In this document: positions 26,691 through 36,402 of the stretch, one piece after another
Position numbering within the stretch: the stretch's first letter is position 1
Layout: every line of letters starts with the position of its first letter
Origin: Streptomyces actinomycinicus
Lineage (GTDB): Bacteria > Actinomycetota > Actinomycetes > Streptomycetales > Streptomycetaceae
NCBI RefSeq assembly: GCF_016741775.1
Contig: NZ_JAERRK010000023.1
Coordinates: 101,249-165,248 of the forward strand
Reading direction: 5' to 3'
DNA: 64,000 bases
Translations under genes and position numbers: made by a program
The notes under the pieces: generated by a model
The model's database searches: none
What the model was told of the DNA's origin: nothing
Seen by the model: the letters and a program-made list of their open reading frames with translations, nothing else

Positions 26691-29186
26691 TCACCCGTGT
26701 ATGTCCTCGGCCGGGTCCTCGGTCTTGGTCCGTGCGGCAACCCACAGGGCGATCTGCGTGCGCGACCGCATGCCCAGCTTGTCGCGCACCTTGTCCAGGT
26801 GCGTGGCGACCGTATGTGCCGAAAGACCGAGCACATCAGCGATCTGACGGTTGGTCAGCCCGTTGGTGACGAGCCGGGCCACCATGAACTCCCTTCCGGT
26901 GAGCATGGGCCGGTCGCCGACGGCCTCCACGGCGTCCGCCGTAGTCCGGTCGTCGTCGCTCCTCGTCCGCAGCGCGTACGCCACAAGCCGGTCCCCGCGC
27001 AGCCGACGGCCGCCCCGGACAGCCGCCTCCCGAGCGGCCACCGGGAGTCCTGCCCTGGCACGAGCCACCGTTCGTTCCACCTGGCGCCGCCACGGAGCCT
27101 CGGACACCGTGTCGAGCCGGCGGCGTGCCTGTGCACTCGCCTCGTACAGCACGAGGGCTCGCCGCATGTCGCCGCTCTCGGCGGCTACGAGGGCCAGGCC
27201 CTCCACCGGGTAGAGCGCGTGACGACTTGTGCCGGGGACGATCCGCAGTACCTCGGCGAACAGCGCCTCGGCACTTCCCAGATGCCCCAGAGCCAGCCGC
27301 ACGGCGCCCGCTGTGTGCAAGGCGGCCGCGGTCCGGCTCCACGGGGCGTGTGCCCTGAGCACGGGCAGGCAGCGGGACATGAGATCGTCGGCTTCCAGTT
27401 CCCCGCCCGCTTGGAGCAGCGCCCAGGCCAGGTGATGGGTGCACCACGCGGTGTCCTGGGGTGTGCCCAGCGTGGCGACGACGTCCAGGCATTCGCGCAA
27501 GTCGGCAACGGCCGCTCCGAATTCACCGCGGCACAACCGCGCCGCGGCCCGCGCATCCAAGGCATTGGCAAGTCCGGCGGGGTGATCGCGCGTGCGCTCC
27601 ATGGCCACCGCCCGCTCGCCGAGGCGCAGTGCCTGTGCCGGGTCGGCCCGCTGGCTGGCTACGCGCGCGGCAAGCGCTGGTACCGCCCCGCCGAGCGCCC
27701 GGCCGCCGGCTTCCCGCAGCAGGCCCGCCAGCAGCGCGCGGGCGGCTGACGGCTGTTCCTGCTCGTAGTGGACGCGCGCCAGTTCCAGCTCCAGCCGTGG
27801 GAACGAGGCACCGCCAGGGACGGTGGTGCCCGCCAGAGCCGCTGCGAGGTTGTCCCGTTCCTCGGCCAGCGGGCTGCCGGCCTGGTCGGGGAACACCTCG
27901 TCGCGGGCCCGGTCGGCCAGCCCGTGCAGCCACTCGAGGAGTCGGCGCCTGGTGGTGTGCAGTTCGCCGGATGCGCGCAGCGACCCCAGGGCGTAGGCGC
28001 GGATGGCGCTGAGCTGTCTGAAACGTGCGGTCTCCGCCTCGGAGAGGCGTGTGATCAGGGACTTGGCCTCCAGGGAACACAGGATGCCGAGTATCTGCGC
28101 CGGTGCGATGCCGGCACCGGCGCAGACCGCCCGCGCCAAGGCCACGTCGAACCCGCCGACGAGGACCGCAAGACGCCGGAAGACCGCCTGTTCGGCCGGA
28201 TCGAGCAGGCGGTGGCTCCAGTCGATCGCGGCGGCAAGCTCACTGTGACGCCCGGGCCCGGTCCGGTGTCCGCCTGTCAGGAGGGACAGCGAAGACATCT
28301 GGTCGCCCAGTCCTGCCAGGATGTCACCCAGCGGAAGAGTTCCAGCCCGGCGGGCCGCCAGCTCGACGGCGAGCGTAAGGCCGTCCAGCTTGCGGCAGAT
28401 CTCGGCGACCGTCCGGCCGTTGCCGCGGTGGAGCGTGAATCCCGGTGAGCAACTCGCGGCACGTTCGACGAACAGCCGGACGGCGTCTGCCCGCAGGAGG
28501 ACGACCGGGTCGTCCACGGCGTCGGCCGGCGGCAGCGACAGCTCGCCGACCCGGAACACCGTCTCGCCGGGTACCCGCAGGGCCTCTCGACTGGTGGCCA
28601 GGATCCGGAGGCGAGGGCAGTGACTCAGCAGGGCCGCGACCAGTCGGGCGCACGGCTCGGCCAGGTGCTCGCAGTTGTCCAGGATCAGCAGCCGACGGCC
28701 GTCCCCGATCGCGTGGACCAGAACGTCGACACCGGATCGTCCCGCTCGTTCGCCCACGGACAGCGCGGCGGCCACGGACTGTGCGAGCGCAGCGCCGTCC
28801 TGCAGCGCATCGAGTTCGACCAGGTCGACCCGCCCGTAGCGGCCGGGCAAACCATGGGCGAACTCCAGCGCCAACCGTGTCTTGCCGACTCCGCCGGCGC
28901 CGGTCAAGGTCAGCAGCCGCGACGTCCTCAGCAGGGTGCGCAGTCGCGACAGCTCAGCCCGTCGGCCCACGAAGGAGTCGAGGGCCCGTCGCGGACAGCG
29001 GGCCTGGGCCGTCGCGGAGACATCACTCTGCGGGGGCGGAGACGCAGCCGTCTGCCCACGGCGGGATTTCCGGCGCGCCGAGCGTTGCCTGAACGCCCGT
29101 TGTCTGCATGCGTCGGAGCAGTAGCGAGCCGGTCGGCCCCGGCGCGGTCCACCGGTCAGTGGAGCACCGCACGACTCGCATGTCAT
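26691..29186 (-). CDS. Large LuxR-family regulator with zinc ribbon and NB-ARC ATPase
   Basis: 831 aa. Residues 3-27 form a Cys4 ribbon (CESCG then YCSDACRQR; C3, C6, C23, C27). An AAA/NB-ARC ATPase follows with Walker A GAGGVGKT at 96-103 and Walker B LLILDN at 166-171. Then come helical, TPR-like repeats (about 460-740) and a C-terminal LuxR/GerE DNA-binding helix-turn-helix (about 765-820, LTNRQIADVLGLSAHTVATH). This is a LAL/SARP-like signal-integrating transcription factor, probably ATP-dependent. The ATG at 29186 starts directly at the ribbon; the longer frame to 29360 adds no domain. Target genes are not evident. Confidence 0.88.
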   Translation of the reverse strand: MTCESCGAPLTGGPRRGRPARYCSDACRQRAFRQRSARRKSRRGQTAASPPPQSDVSATAQARCPRRALDSFVGRRAELSRLRTLLRTSRLLTLTGAGGVGKTRLALEFAHGLPGRYGRVDLVELDALQDGAALAQSVAAALSVGERAGRSGVDVLVHAIGDGRRLLILDNCEHLAEPCARLVAALLSHCPRLRILATSREALRVPGETVFRVGELSLPPADAVDDPVVLLRADAVRLFVERAASCSPGFTLHRGNGRTVAEICRKLDGLTLAVELAARRAGTLPLGDILAGLGDQMSSLSLLTGGHRTGPGRHSELAAAIDWSHRLLDPAEQAVFRRLAVLVGGFDVALARAVCAGAGIAPAQILGILCSLEAKSLITRLSEAETARFRQLSAIRAYALGSLRASGELHTTRRRLLEWLHGLADRARDEVFPDQAGSPLAEERDNLAAALAGTTVPGGASFPRLELELARVHYEQEQPSAARALLAGLLREAGGRALGGAVPALAARVASQRADPAQALRLGERAVAMERTRDHPAGLANALDARAAARLCRGEFGAAVADLRECLDVVATLGTPQDTAWCTHHLAWALLQAGGELEADDLMSRCLPVLRAHAPWSRTAAALHTAGAVRLALGHLGSAEALFAEVLRIVPGTSRHALYPVEGLALVAAESGDMRRALVLYEASAQARRRLDTVSEAPWRRQVERTVARARAGLPVAAREAAVRGGRRLRGDRLVAYALRTRSDDDRTTADAVEAVGDRPMLTGREFMVARLVTNGLTNRQIADVLGLSAHTVATHLDKVRDKLGMRSRTQIALWVAARTKTEDPAEDIHG

Positions 29187-29441
29187 GTCACCGTCATCCC
29201 CGATTCCCGGCCGTCCATTCCCCTCGACGAAGTCCTCGAGTCCGTCGCCCTCACTTCGCACGCAGTGCGGCCGGGAATCAACTCGGGCGCCGCTGAAACG
29301 GCGTACGTTCTTCCTGCTGTCCCGGTTCATGCGACGACCCATTCGCACACGCGGCGACAAGCGGCACAGTGGGCTCGCCTACCGCGTTGCGGCGGCAGCC
29401 GGCCTCGCTGCGGCGGACCGGCTACCGCTCGGCCGGGAGCG

Positions 29442-30251
29442 TCAGGGGACGGCATCGGGATCGATGCCGAGCACGACGGTGCCGATCACTCCCTTGCCGA
29501 GGTCGCTTCCGATCTGCGTAAGGGTCAGCAGGGTGGAGGACCCGCCGTTGCGGTAGATGCCGTCCCTGGCGTTGAGCGTGCGGGTGGCCGTGTTGCTCCG
29601 GTAGGGGGCCAAGGTGGCGATCCTGCTGTTGTACGTCTCCGGAAAGTAGAGCTGGCCGGTGTGGGAGACGTGCCCTCCGTGGTATCTGCCGTCGGTGACA
29701 GTGCCGCCGACATGTGTTTTGACGTGGATGTGGAGGGCACGGCCGACGTACCAGCCAGGGTAGACGGTGGTGAACTCCGCGACGCCGGTGGAGTCGGTCA
29801 GTTGTACGCCGCGCAGAAAGGTCGTGTCCGGGGTGGAGCCGCCTGCCACGTATCCGGAGTAGACGCCGAGAGCGTCGCAGTGCCAGACGTCGACCGCCGT
29901 GCCGGGCAGCGCAGAGCAGGTCGTGGTGTCGATCACCTTCACGCGGAGGGTGAGAGGCACGCCGGGCTTGCCCTCGGTGACGTTCTTGCGCACGGTCTCC
30001 AGGTCCAGGTAGTAGGGCCCCTCCGTCTGCTCGGGCGTGAGGACGCAGTCGGCGGCCGGCCGGGGCTGGGCAGCGCTGTTCCCGTCGGTGGTGGCGGTCG
30101 CGTGCCCGGCCGTCAGCCCCAGAGCGGCCGCTCCGAGGGTCGCACCGCCGAGGGCGGCCATGACGGTTCTGCGGGTTGCGCCGGCCGGCCCGTCGGACGG
30201 CCCGGGGCCGCGCTCGCGTCCTGCGGAAGGGGGGCGGGGGGTGTCAGTCAT
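29442..30251 (-). CDS. Tat-exported intradiol ring-cleavage dioxygenase
   Basis: 269-aa extracellular member of the catechol/protocatechuate intradiol dioxygenase family. A twin-arginine signal (TRRTVMAAL, RR at 27-28, then a hydrophobic Ala/Gly core) precedes the catalytic domain. The non-heme Fe(III) ligands fit the family pattern: Tyr in the VWHCDALGVYSGY block, and Tyr-His-x-His in YPGWYVGRALHIHVKTH. EQTEGPYYLD is the conserved N-terminal block. Secreted forms like this may cleave lignin-derived or plant catechols; the exact substrate is unknown. The ATG lacks a good ribosome site. Confidence 0.9.
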   Translation of the reverse strand: MTDTPRPPSAGRERGPGPSDGPAGATRRTVMAALGGATLGAAALGLTAGHATATTDGNSAAQPRPAADCVLTPEQTEGPYYLDLETVRKNVTEGKPGVPLTLRVKVIDTTTCSALPGTAVDVWHCDALGVYSGYVAGGSTPDTTFLRGVQLTDSTGVAEFTTVYPGWYVGRALHIHVKTHVGGTVTDGRYHGGHVSHTGQLYFPETYNSRIATLAPYRSNTATRTLNARDGIYRNGGSSTLLTLTQIGSDLGKGVIGTVVLGIDPDAVP

Positions 30252-30978
30252 GCCGTGAAGAATGACCCGTGCGGCGGCCCGTCGCATCGATCAGATGACC
30301 GGTGAATCGCACGCGTTACGAAACTCACCGCGCCGACGCCCGCCCGCTGCCGGGCGCGCCTCGGAGGATGGCTCTCAAAGAGGTCTAGCGCCCCTGACCT
30401 GGCATTTTGTATCGCAGTGAACCCTCGCGCAGGGGAAGCGTCCACTTTCCTTGACGTGACTGACGTGATGATGGCTGAATTCTGCCGCACCGGCGAACGT
30501 ACACATCGGCCTTCACTCATGGGCACAGCGCAACCGGAAGGCCGGCGATCGGCGGGCAGCCGGTGGCGGTCGGCGTCGTCGCGGGCGACGCCATCGCCGG
30601 CGCGAAGTTGCTGCCGGAGTGTCGATCTTGAACATGCCCTGTCAGGACTGGCCCTGGTGCCGCGCAGTTCCGCACGAAAGGCTTCCCGATGCTGGTGTCG
30701 AGCCGCTGCCGTAGCGGGTGGTGTGGAGTGGTAGCCCGCTCCGTCACGGATCATGGCCAAGAGCACGACCTCGCCGTCGTTGCCCTGCACAGCGGTCGAG
30801 TCGCATCTCCCCTTGACGGTGGAGCCGTCGCTGGGCTCAGGGCGGGCAAGCCGTTCCAGCCGACGGAGCGGCTGCCGCATGACAGCCGTACCCGGAGACC
30901 TGGTTCCAGCGGTCTTGCGAATGACCAGTTCGAACCCACGACAAGGATGTACCCACGACAAGGAAGCAGGGCCACGTC
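30252..30978. other. Long gap without a supported gene
   Basis: 727 bases between the divergent dioxygenase and phospholipase C genes. Several frames have moderate GC3 (plus strand around 30417-30640), but none has a ribosome site or recognisable domain. The 3' end carries a short tandem repeat just before the phospholipase gene. Confidence 0.4.
30934..30967 (+). repeat. 17-bp tandem duplication before the phospholipase C gene
   Basis: ACCCACGACAAGGA occurs at 30934-30947 and 30951-30964, a period of 17. Each copy carries an AAGGA that could act as a ribosome site, though both lie somewhat far from the ATG at 30979. Confidence 0.7.
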
Positions 30979-33069
30979 ATGGTGCCGATTCACCGCCGTC
31001 AGTTCCTCACGGGCGCAGCGGTGGCAGCTGCGACGACCGCCGCGCTGAGGCACTTGCGCGGCCGCCACGAAGCTCACTTGGCCGCCTCGAGTGCTGACCT
31101 GACGCGGTCGGCGGACCCCGGAGCGAGCGATTTGCGGAAGATCGAACACGTGGTGATCCTCATGCAGGAGAACCGCGGCTTCGATCACTACTTCGGCACT
31201 CTCCAAGGAGTCCGAGGGTTCGGTGACAAGAGCGTCATCGACCTTCCGGGTACCATCCGTGGCCCCTCTCGCAGAACAGTCCTCCACCAGCCCGACGGAG
31301 CGGGTTCCTGGCGCTATCCCTGGGCCCTCAACCAAGGCGGAACCGACGGCTGGAAGAACGCGCAGTCCGTGGGTACGTCACACGGCTGGCTCGACGGCCA
31401 CCTGGCATGGAACAACGGGCGGCTCAACAGGTGGATCGAGCAGAAGGAACAGGTCACCATGGGCTACTTCACGCGCGCGGACCTGCCGTTCCACTACAGT
31501 CTGGCCGACGCTTTCACCATTTGCGACGCCTACCACTGCTCGGTCCTGGGCCCGACAGGGCCCAACCGCAACTATTTGTGGAGCGGATCCAGCGGGATCG
31601 GACTGGTGGAGTCCCCCGGCCTCGACGCCGGGGACTTCGAGGGGGACGACCAACCGTGGACCGCGTACGCCGAGACGCTGTACGACGCCGGCGTCTCCTT
31701 CAAGACCTACAACGTCTCGGACGACAATTTCGGCGACAACGCACTCAAGTACTTCGCCGGGTTCGACTCAGGGCCCCTCTACGAAGCGGGCGTCAGGTCG
31801 GTGGGCGGAAGCGGCAGTACCGCCGACAGGATCATCGCCGCCATCACAAGCGACGTCATCGACGACAGACTTGCCCGGGTGTCCTACGTCGTCACCGACA
31901 CGGACCACAGCGAGCACTCGGACAGCACTCCCAGCCGTGGCGCCGTGTTCATGCAGCGCCTTCTCAAGGCCCTCAGCGCGCGCGAGGACGTCTTCAAATC
32001 CACTGTCCTCTTCATCACCTACGACGAGAACGACGGCTTCTTCGACCACGTACCGCCACCCGTTCCCGATGCCTCGTACGAGGAGAACGAATGGGTCGAG
32101 TACGAGGGATGGTGGCCGGTCGGTCTGGGGATGCGGGTACCGATGATCGTCGTGTCCCCGTGGACGACGGGAGGCCGAGTCTGCTCCCAGATTTTCGATC
32201 ACACCTCGGTCATCCGGTTCTTGGAGAAGTGGACGGAGGCACTGGGCTCACCCGCGGTGTGCGAGAACATCAGCGCGTGGCGACGCAAGGTCTGCGGCGA
32301 CCTCACCAGGGTCTTCGACTTCACCAAGAGTACTTCCGGTTACACGCTGCCCGCCCTGGGCCCCGCGGCCCCCGCCGGGCAGACACCGGGCGCAACGGGG
32401 ACCGAGCCCTCGCCGCCTGCCGATGACGCCGGACCGGCGCAAGAGGCAGGCACCAGGAAGGCATGTGCCCTTCCCTATCAGACCAACGCGTTCCTGGACC
32501 GCATCACCGTGGAGGGAACGACGACGAGGCTCTGGATCGCCATGCAGAACAAAGGAGAGCACGCCACCGAGGCGGTCCACTTCTCCGTGTACGCCAACGC
32601 CTACCGCGCCGGTGGCCCCTGGCAGTACACCGTCGACGCGGATGCCGAGGAGGAGGACTCCTTCCACGTGGGCCGTGGTTACGGCGGCGGCAAGTACGAC
32701 CTCACCGTGACCGGTCCCAACAGGTTCATGCGACGCTTCACCGGCGACGCCTCGAAGATCGCCGCGGGCAAGCACGTCACCGTGAGGTCCAGCATCGAGA
32801 CGCACCCCTCGACCAACCAGCTGGCGATCATCTTCCACATGAGGAATCACGGCGACCAGGATGTGACCTTCAGGATCAAGGCGAATCAGTACCGCAGCTG
32901 GGACGACACGTACGGCGTGGCCGCCGGTGAGGAAGTGAGCGACTTCTTCAACCAGGTCGCTTCCTTCAACGGATGGTACGACTTCACCGTGACCGTCGAC
33001 AACGACTCGTCCTGGTCCGCGCGCTTCATGGGCCACATCGAGAACGGCGCTCCGAGCATCACCGGTTGA
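30979..33069 (+). CDS. Tat-exported phosphocholine-type phospholipase C
   Basis: 696-aa secreted phosphoesterase of the PlcH/acid-phosphatase family, which hydrolyses phospholipid headgroups. A twin-arginine signal opens it (HRRQFLTG, then Ala-rich core). The catalytic domain spans about 50-470, with MQENRGFDHYFGTL, the NYLWSG block, VTDTDHSEHSDS and FITYDENDGFFDHVPPP, all conserved family sites. Two C-terminal beta domains of the type repeated in these enzymes follow (about 495-600 and 605-695), after a Pro/Ala linker. The gene ends 12 bases from the convergent amidohydrolase gene. Confidence 0.93.
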   Translation: MVPIHRRQFLTGAAVAAATTAALRHLRGRHEAHLAASSADLTRSADPGASDLRKIEHVVILMQENRGFDHYFGTLQGVRGFGDKSVIDLPGTIRGPSRRTVLHQPDGAGSWRYPWALNQGGTDGWKNAQSVGTSHGWLDGHLAWNNGRLNRWIEQKEQVTMGYFTRADLPFHYSLADAFTICDAYHCSVLGPTGPNRNYLWSGSSGIGLVESPGLDAGDFEGDDQPWTAYAETLYDAGVSFKTYNVSDDNFGDNALKYFAGFDSGPLYEAGVRSVGGSGSTADRIIAAITSDVIDDRLARVSYVVTDTDHSEHSDSTPSRGAVFMQRLLKALSAREDVFKSTVLFITYDENDGFFDHVPPPVPDASYEENEWVEYEGWWPVGLGMRVPMIVVSPWTTGGRVCSQIFDHTSVIRFLEKWTEALGSPAVCENISAWRRKVCGDLTRVFDFTKSTSGYTLPALGPAAPAGQTPGATGTEPSPPADDAGPAQEAGTRKACALPYQTNAFLDRITVEGTTTRLWIAMQNKGEHATEAVHFSVYANAYRAGGPWQYTVDADAEEEDSFHVGRGYGGGKYDLTVTGPNRFMRRFTGDASKIAAGKHVTVRSSIETHPSTNQLAIIFHMRNHGDQDVTFRIKANQYRSWDDTYGVAAGEEVSDFFNQVASFNGWYDFTVTVDNDSSWSARFMGHIENGAPSITG

Positions 33070-33081
33070 GCGGGACAGACC

Positions 33082-36000
33082 CTAGCTGTCGAATACGTGG
33101 CGTGAGCAGCAGGGCTCCCGGCGGAACTGGCGGCTGACGTCGAGCCAGTCGGTCGGATGTGCCGTGCTATGGCGCGGGGCGGACCTGGTGAACGCTTCGA
33201 CCAGGTCGTCCTGTTGGTAGAGGGTGCCCTCGCGCATGGCCCACGTGGTGCGGATCAGGTCGTCGAAGTCGTCGAAGGGGTTGCCGTCGACGGCGGTCAG
33301 GTCGGCGAGCTTGCCGGGCTCCACTGTGCCCAGGTCGTCCGCGACGCCGAACAGTTGGGCGGGGACGGCTGTGGCCGTGCGCAGTGCCTCTGCTGGTGAC
33401 AAGCCGCAGGCGTGCAGTGCGCGAAGGCAGATGTGGAGATGCAGGCCCACGGGAGTCAAGGGTGCATCAGTGCCGAGTACGAGCATGCCGCCTTCGGCGA
33501 TGATGCGCCGGTAGACGGCCATCTCCTCGGCGACGGCCTGGTTCGCCGCCGGGGTCAGTGGGGTGGCTGCGTACTTGTCGACGAGTGCGGTGTCCCACGG
33601 TGGCATGAGGGTGGTGACTCTGGGGTCTCCTGCCACTGAGGGATCGGCTCCGAGGAGTGAGAGAGCCGTGAAGGGAGTGATGATGAGCTTGAAGTCGCCG
33701 TCACGGTAGGTCTCCACGACGTCCTGATAGGAGCGCCCCGTCGGCGAATGTGCCCGTCCGTATTCGGATCTCTGGGTGGCTTCGAGGTGGGTGGTGAGGT
33801 CCTGCCCGACGCTGACTCCCGGTGACAGGAGATGGCTGCCGGACAGTACCCCGAGCTTCTCGTGGGCGGTTCGGACTGCTTCGCGCATGGTCCGGGCGGA
33901 GGCCCGGACATAGGTTTTGACGAAGTCGTAGTCGAGCGCTTCGGCCCGCTCCAGGGAGCGTCGCAGACCGTCCTGGGTTCCGTGGGCTCGGCCCATGCTG
34001 TAGGCGACTCGGCTGCCGTCGATCAGCTCGCCCGTGGCGAACAGTCGTGGTCCCGCCATGCGTCCCGCTTGGACGGATTCACGAATCCTCACCGCCTCGT
34101 GGGCGAAACCACCCAGTGAGACGTTGGTCGTGATGCCGTAAGCGAGCATGAGGCTGCCTTGCCGGCCGCCGTAGGTGTACTGCCACGGATGGGTGTGAGA
34201 ATCCCACAGCCCCGGGATGACCGTGGATGTGGAGGCGTCGACGAGTTTCTCGCCGGAGGAGACACCCGTACGGTGCGGTTCCACGGCCGTGATGCGGTTG
34301 CCGCGGATGACGATGTCGACGTTCTCTCGGACCGTGTCGCCGGTGCCGTCCCACAGCCGTCCCGCGTGCACCCGGGTGATGCCGGCCGGGGAGGGCAGCC
34401 GACGGCTGTAGTCCAGCGGCACGGGTACGACACGGGGTCCGGTGCCGTCCCGGTTGATGATCTTGAGTTTTCCGCTGGCCTCGTACAGCAGGGTGCGTGA
34501 GTCACCCGACCAGGACGGGTGGTCGGCGGCCTCATCCGTGAGGCGCTGGGGATCGCCTGCGGGCGTGCCGTCGGCGTGCACCGGCAGGATCCACAGTGCG
34601 GACTCCATGATGAAGGCCATGGCCGAGCCGTCGGGGGCCCATACCGGACCTGCGTTGCCTCGGTCGGCGAGGGAGGAGTGCGGCTCGGGCTGATGGGCCG
34701 TCCACTCTCCGGTGCTGGTGTCGACGACGCGGATGAGGTTGTACCCCTCACGAAAGCGCCTATTGAGCCGGTTGCGGTCGCAGAAGGCGATGTACCGGCC
34801 GTCCGCCGACCAGGTCGGACGGCTGGGGAGCCCGTTGGCACCCAAGGGCGTGGCGAGAATCTTCTCGGTTCCGGCCGAGAGGTCCTTGACCAGCAGGTTG
34901 CCCACGTAGTCCTGACAGGCGAGTCTGACGCCGTCGGGTGAGAGGGCTGCGTTCAGACGGCCTCCGGTCGCCACGACCTCGTCGCGGTCGTCATCGAGCC
35001 AGTAGCGGTGCACGTCGATGAGTCCGTTGCCGTCCGAGCCGCCCTCGTACGAGTACACGACACTTCGTCCGTCCGGCGCCCAGGAGGGCATCTGCACATA
35101 CCCCGAAGCGCTTGACTGGACGAGCTTGCGGGGACGACGGCCGATCGGCATGACCCACAAGGCGTTGAGAGCGGCGAACGCGACGGATCCGCCGTCCGGC
35201 GAGAGTACCGGCAGGTGGATCCCCCGGACCGGCCTGGCTACCGTCGAGTCGAATTCGTGTTCCTTCCCCGGATAGCGGACGCGGGGCACATCCAGGGCCG
35301 CTCTGAAGGGAATCTGCTCCGGAACCGACCGTCCCCCTGTCTGAGCGGGCCGTCGCACACGCAGCTGCCCGTCAGCCACGTAGAAGAGTGCGCCGTCCGT
35401 GCCCCAGGAAGGCGGGAGGGGCGAGACGTCCTCCCCCTCGGTCACGGCCTCGCCGTCCACCAGCAACCGGGAGCCGGTCGCATTGGCCGGCCGCACGGCG
35501 TCACCGACGTGGACGCACGCCACACGACCGTCTGCACTGACGGCAGGACCGATGAGGACACCTGTGGCGACGGTTCGGACCACCGTGACGCTACCGCCCT
35601 CGGCCGGCACGGAGGCAAGGGTGCGTCCGCCGGCTGCACCAGCTCTCACGAAGACCAGCCCGCTGCCATCCGGGTACCAGGAAGGGTCGTAGTCCTCCAC
35701 CCCCGCCCCGTCGGTGAGTTGCCGCAGCTCACCGGTGCGTACGTCCACCGTCCAGATCGTGTACGAACTGCCGGCCACCGGACTGCCGCCCCGTTCCGAC
35801 GCGAACGCGATACGCGTGCCGTCGGGCGACCAGGCCACACCCCGGTCGTCCCAGGGGCCAGAGGTCAGCTGCCGCAGCCGGGAACCGTCCGGTTCCATCG
35901 TCCACACGTGGAAGCCGCCGCCCTGATAACCGCACACAGCGACCTGCGAACCGTCGGGCGACCAGGACAGCCGGGTCGGCTCCAGATCCGGATGGGTCAG

Positions 36001-36267
36001 CGCTGTTGCTCGGCCGCCCTCACGCGGAAGCGACCACAGCACACCCTGAACCTCCATGATCAGCTGACGCCCGTCGGGCGAAACGATCACAGATGCGTTC
36101 GTGCCGGCACTGAACTCCAGCGCCCTGGTGGCTGTTGCGGATAGCGGGCCGTCATGCGGACGAGACGCCACAGCTTGACCGGAAGGCAGCGAAAGAGCCG
36201 CAACGCCGATTCCGCCCAGCCCGGCCCTGAGAACACCCCGACGCGATAATCCGAGTTCGTGATTCAT
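33082..36267 (-). CDS. Tat-exported amidohydrolase with TolB/WD40-like propeller
   Basis: 1061 aa. A twin-arginine signal is present (LSRRGVLRAGLGGIG, RR at 9-10). Residues about 50-640 hold repeated PDxxG motifs (SPDGRQL, WSPDGSQVA, WSPDGTRIAF, WAPDGRSVVYSY), the blades of a TolB-like propeller. The C-terminal 400 residues are an amidohydrolase domain: VIPGLWDSHTHPW has the HxH metal pair, and GTDAPLTPVG carries the late Asp ligand. Such fusions are predicted to hydrolyse imides or peptides outside the cell; the substrate is unknown. The ATG at 36267 is chosen because the Tat motif follows it at once; an upstream in-frame start at 36312 adds 15 residues. Confidence 0.9.
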   Translation of the reverse strand: MNHELGLSRRGVLRAGLGGIGVAALSLPSGQAVASRPHDGPLSATATRALEFSAGTNASVIVSPDGRQLIMEVQGVLWSLPREGGRATALTHPDLEPTRLSWSPDGSQVAVCGYQGGGFHVWTMEPDGSRLRQLTSGPWDDRGVAWSPDGTRIAFASERGGSPVAGSSYTIWTVDVRTGELRQLTDGAGVEDYDPSWYPDGSGLVFVRAGAAGGRTLASVPAEGGSVTVVRTVATGVLIGPAVSADGRVACVHVGDAVRPANATGSRLLVDGEAVTEGEDVSPLPPSWGTDGALFYVADGQLRVRRPAQTGGRSVPEQIPFRAALDVPRVRYPGKEHEFDSTVARPVRGIHLPVLSPDGGSVAFAALNALWVMPIGRRPRKLVQSSASGYVQMPSWAPDGRSVVYSYEGGSDGNGLIDVHRYWLDDDRDEVVATGGRLNAALSPDGVRLACQDYVGNLLVKDLSAGTEKILATPLGANGLPSRPTWSADGRYIAFCDRNRLNRRFREGYNLIRVVDTSTGEWTAHQPEPHSSLADRGNAGPVWAPDGSAMAFIMESALWILPVHADGTPAGDPQRLTDEAADHPSWSGDSRTLLYEASGKLKIINRDGTGPRVVPVPLDYSRRLPSPAGITRVHAGRLWDGTGDTVRENVDIVIRGNRITAVEPHRTGVSSGEKLVDASTSTVIPGLWDSHTHPWQYTYGGRQGSLMLAYGITTNVSLGGFAHEAVRIRESVQAGRMAGPRLFATGELIDGSRVAYSMGRAHGTQDGLRRSLERAEALDYDFVKTYVRASARTMREAVRTAHEKLGVLSGSHLLSPGVSVGQDLTTHLEATQRSEYGRAHSPTGRSYQDVVETYRDGDFKLIITPFTALSLLGADPSVAGDPRVTTLMPPWDTALVDKYAATPLTPAANQAVAEEMAVYRRIIAEGGMLVLGTDAPLTPVGLHLHICLRALHACGLSPAEALRTATAVPAQLFGVADDLGTVEPGKLADLTAVDGNPFDDFDDLIRTTWAMREGTLYQQDDLVEAFTRSAPRHSTAHPTDWLDVSRQFRREPCCSRHVFDS

Positions 36268-36402
36268 CAAGATCGATAGCTTAGAGCAACGCACTACGCC
36301 CCTCGCAAGCATGGACGTTACAGTTCAGGCCGAATAGAAAGACGAAACCAGTCAGCCGACATACGGAAAGTCCGGTTATCCCACCGGCAAGAGCAGGGAA
36401 CA

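Noticed and set aside
30417..30734. Possible gene on plus strand before phospholipase C
   Set aside because: No ribosome site, no domain and no steady codon bias; both strands give equally plausible short frames.
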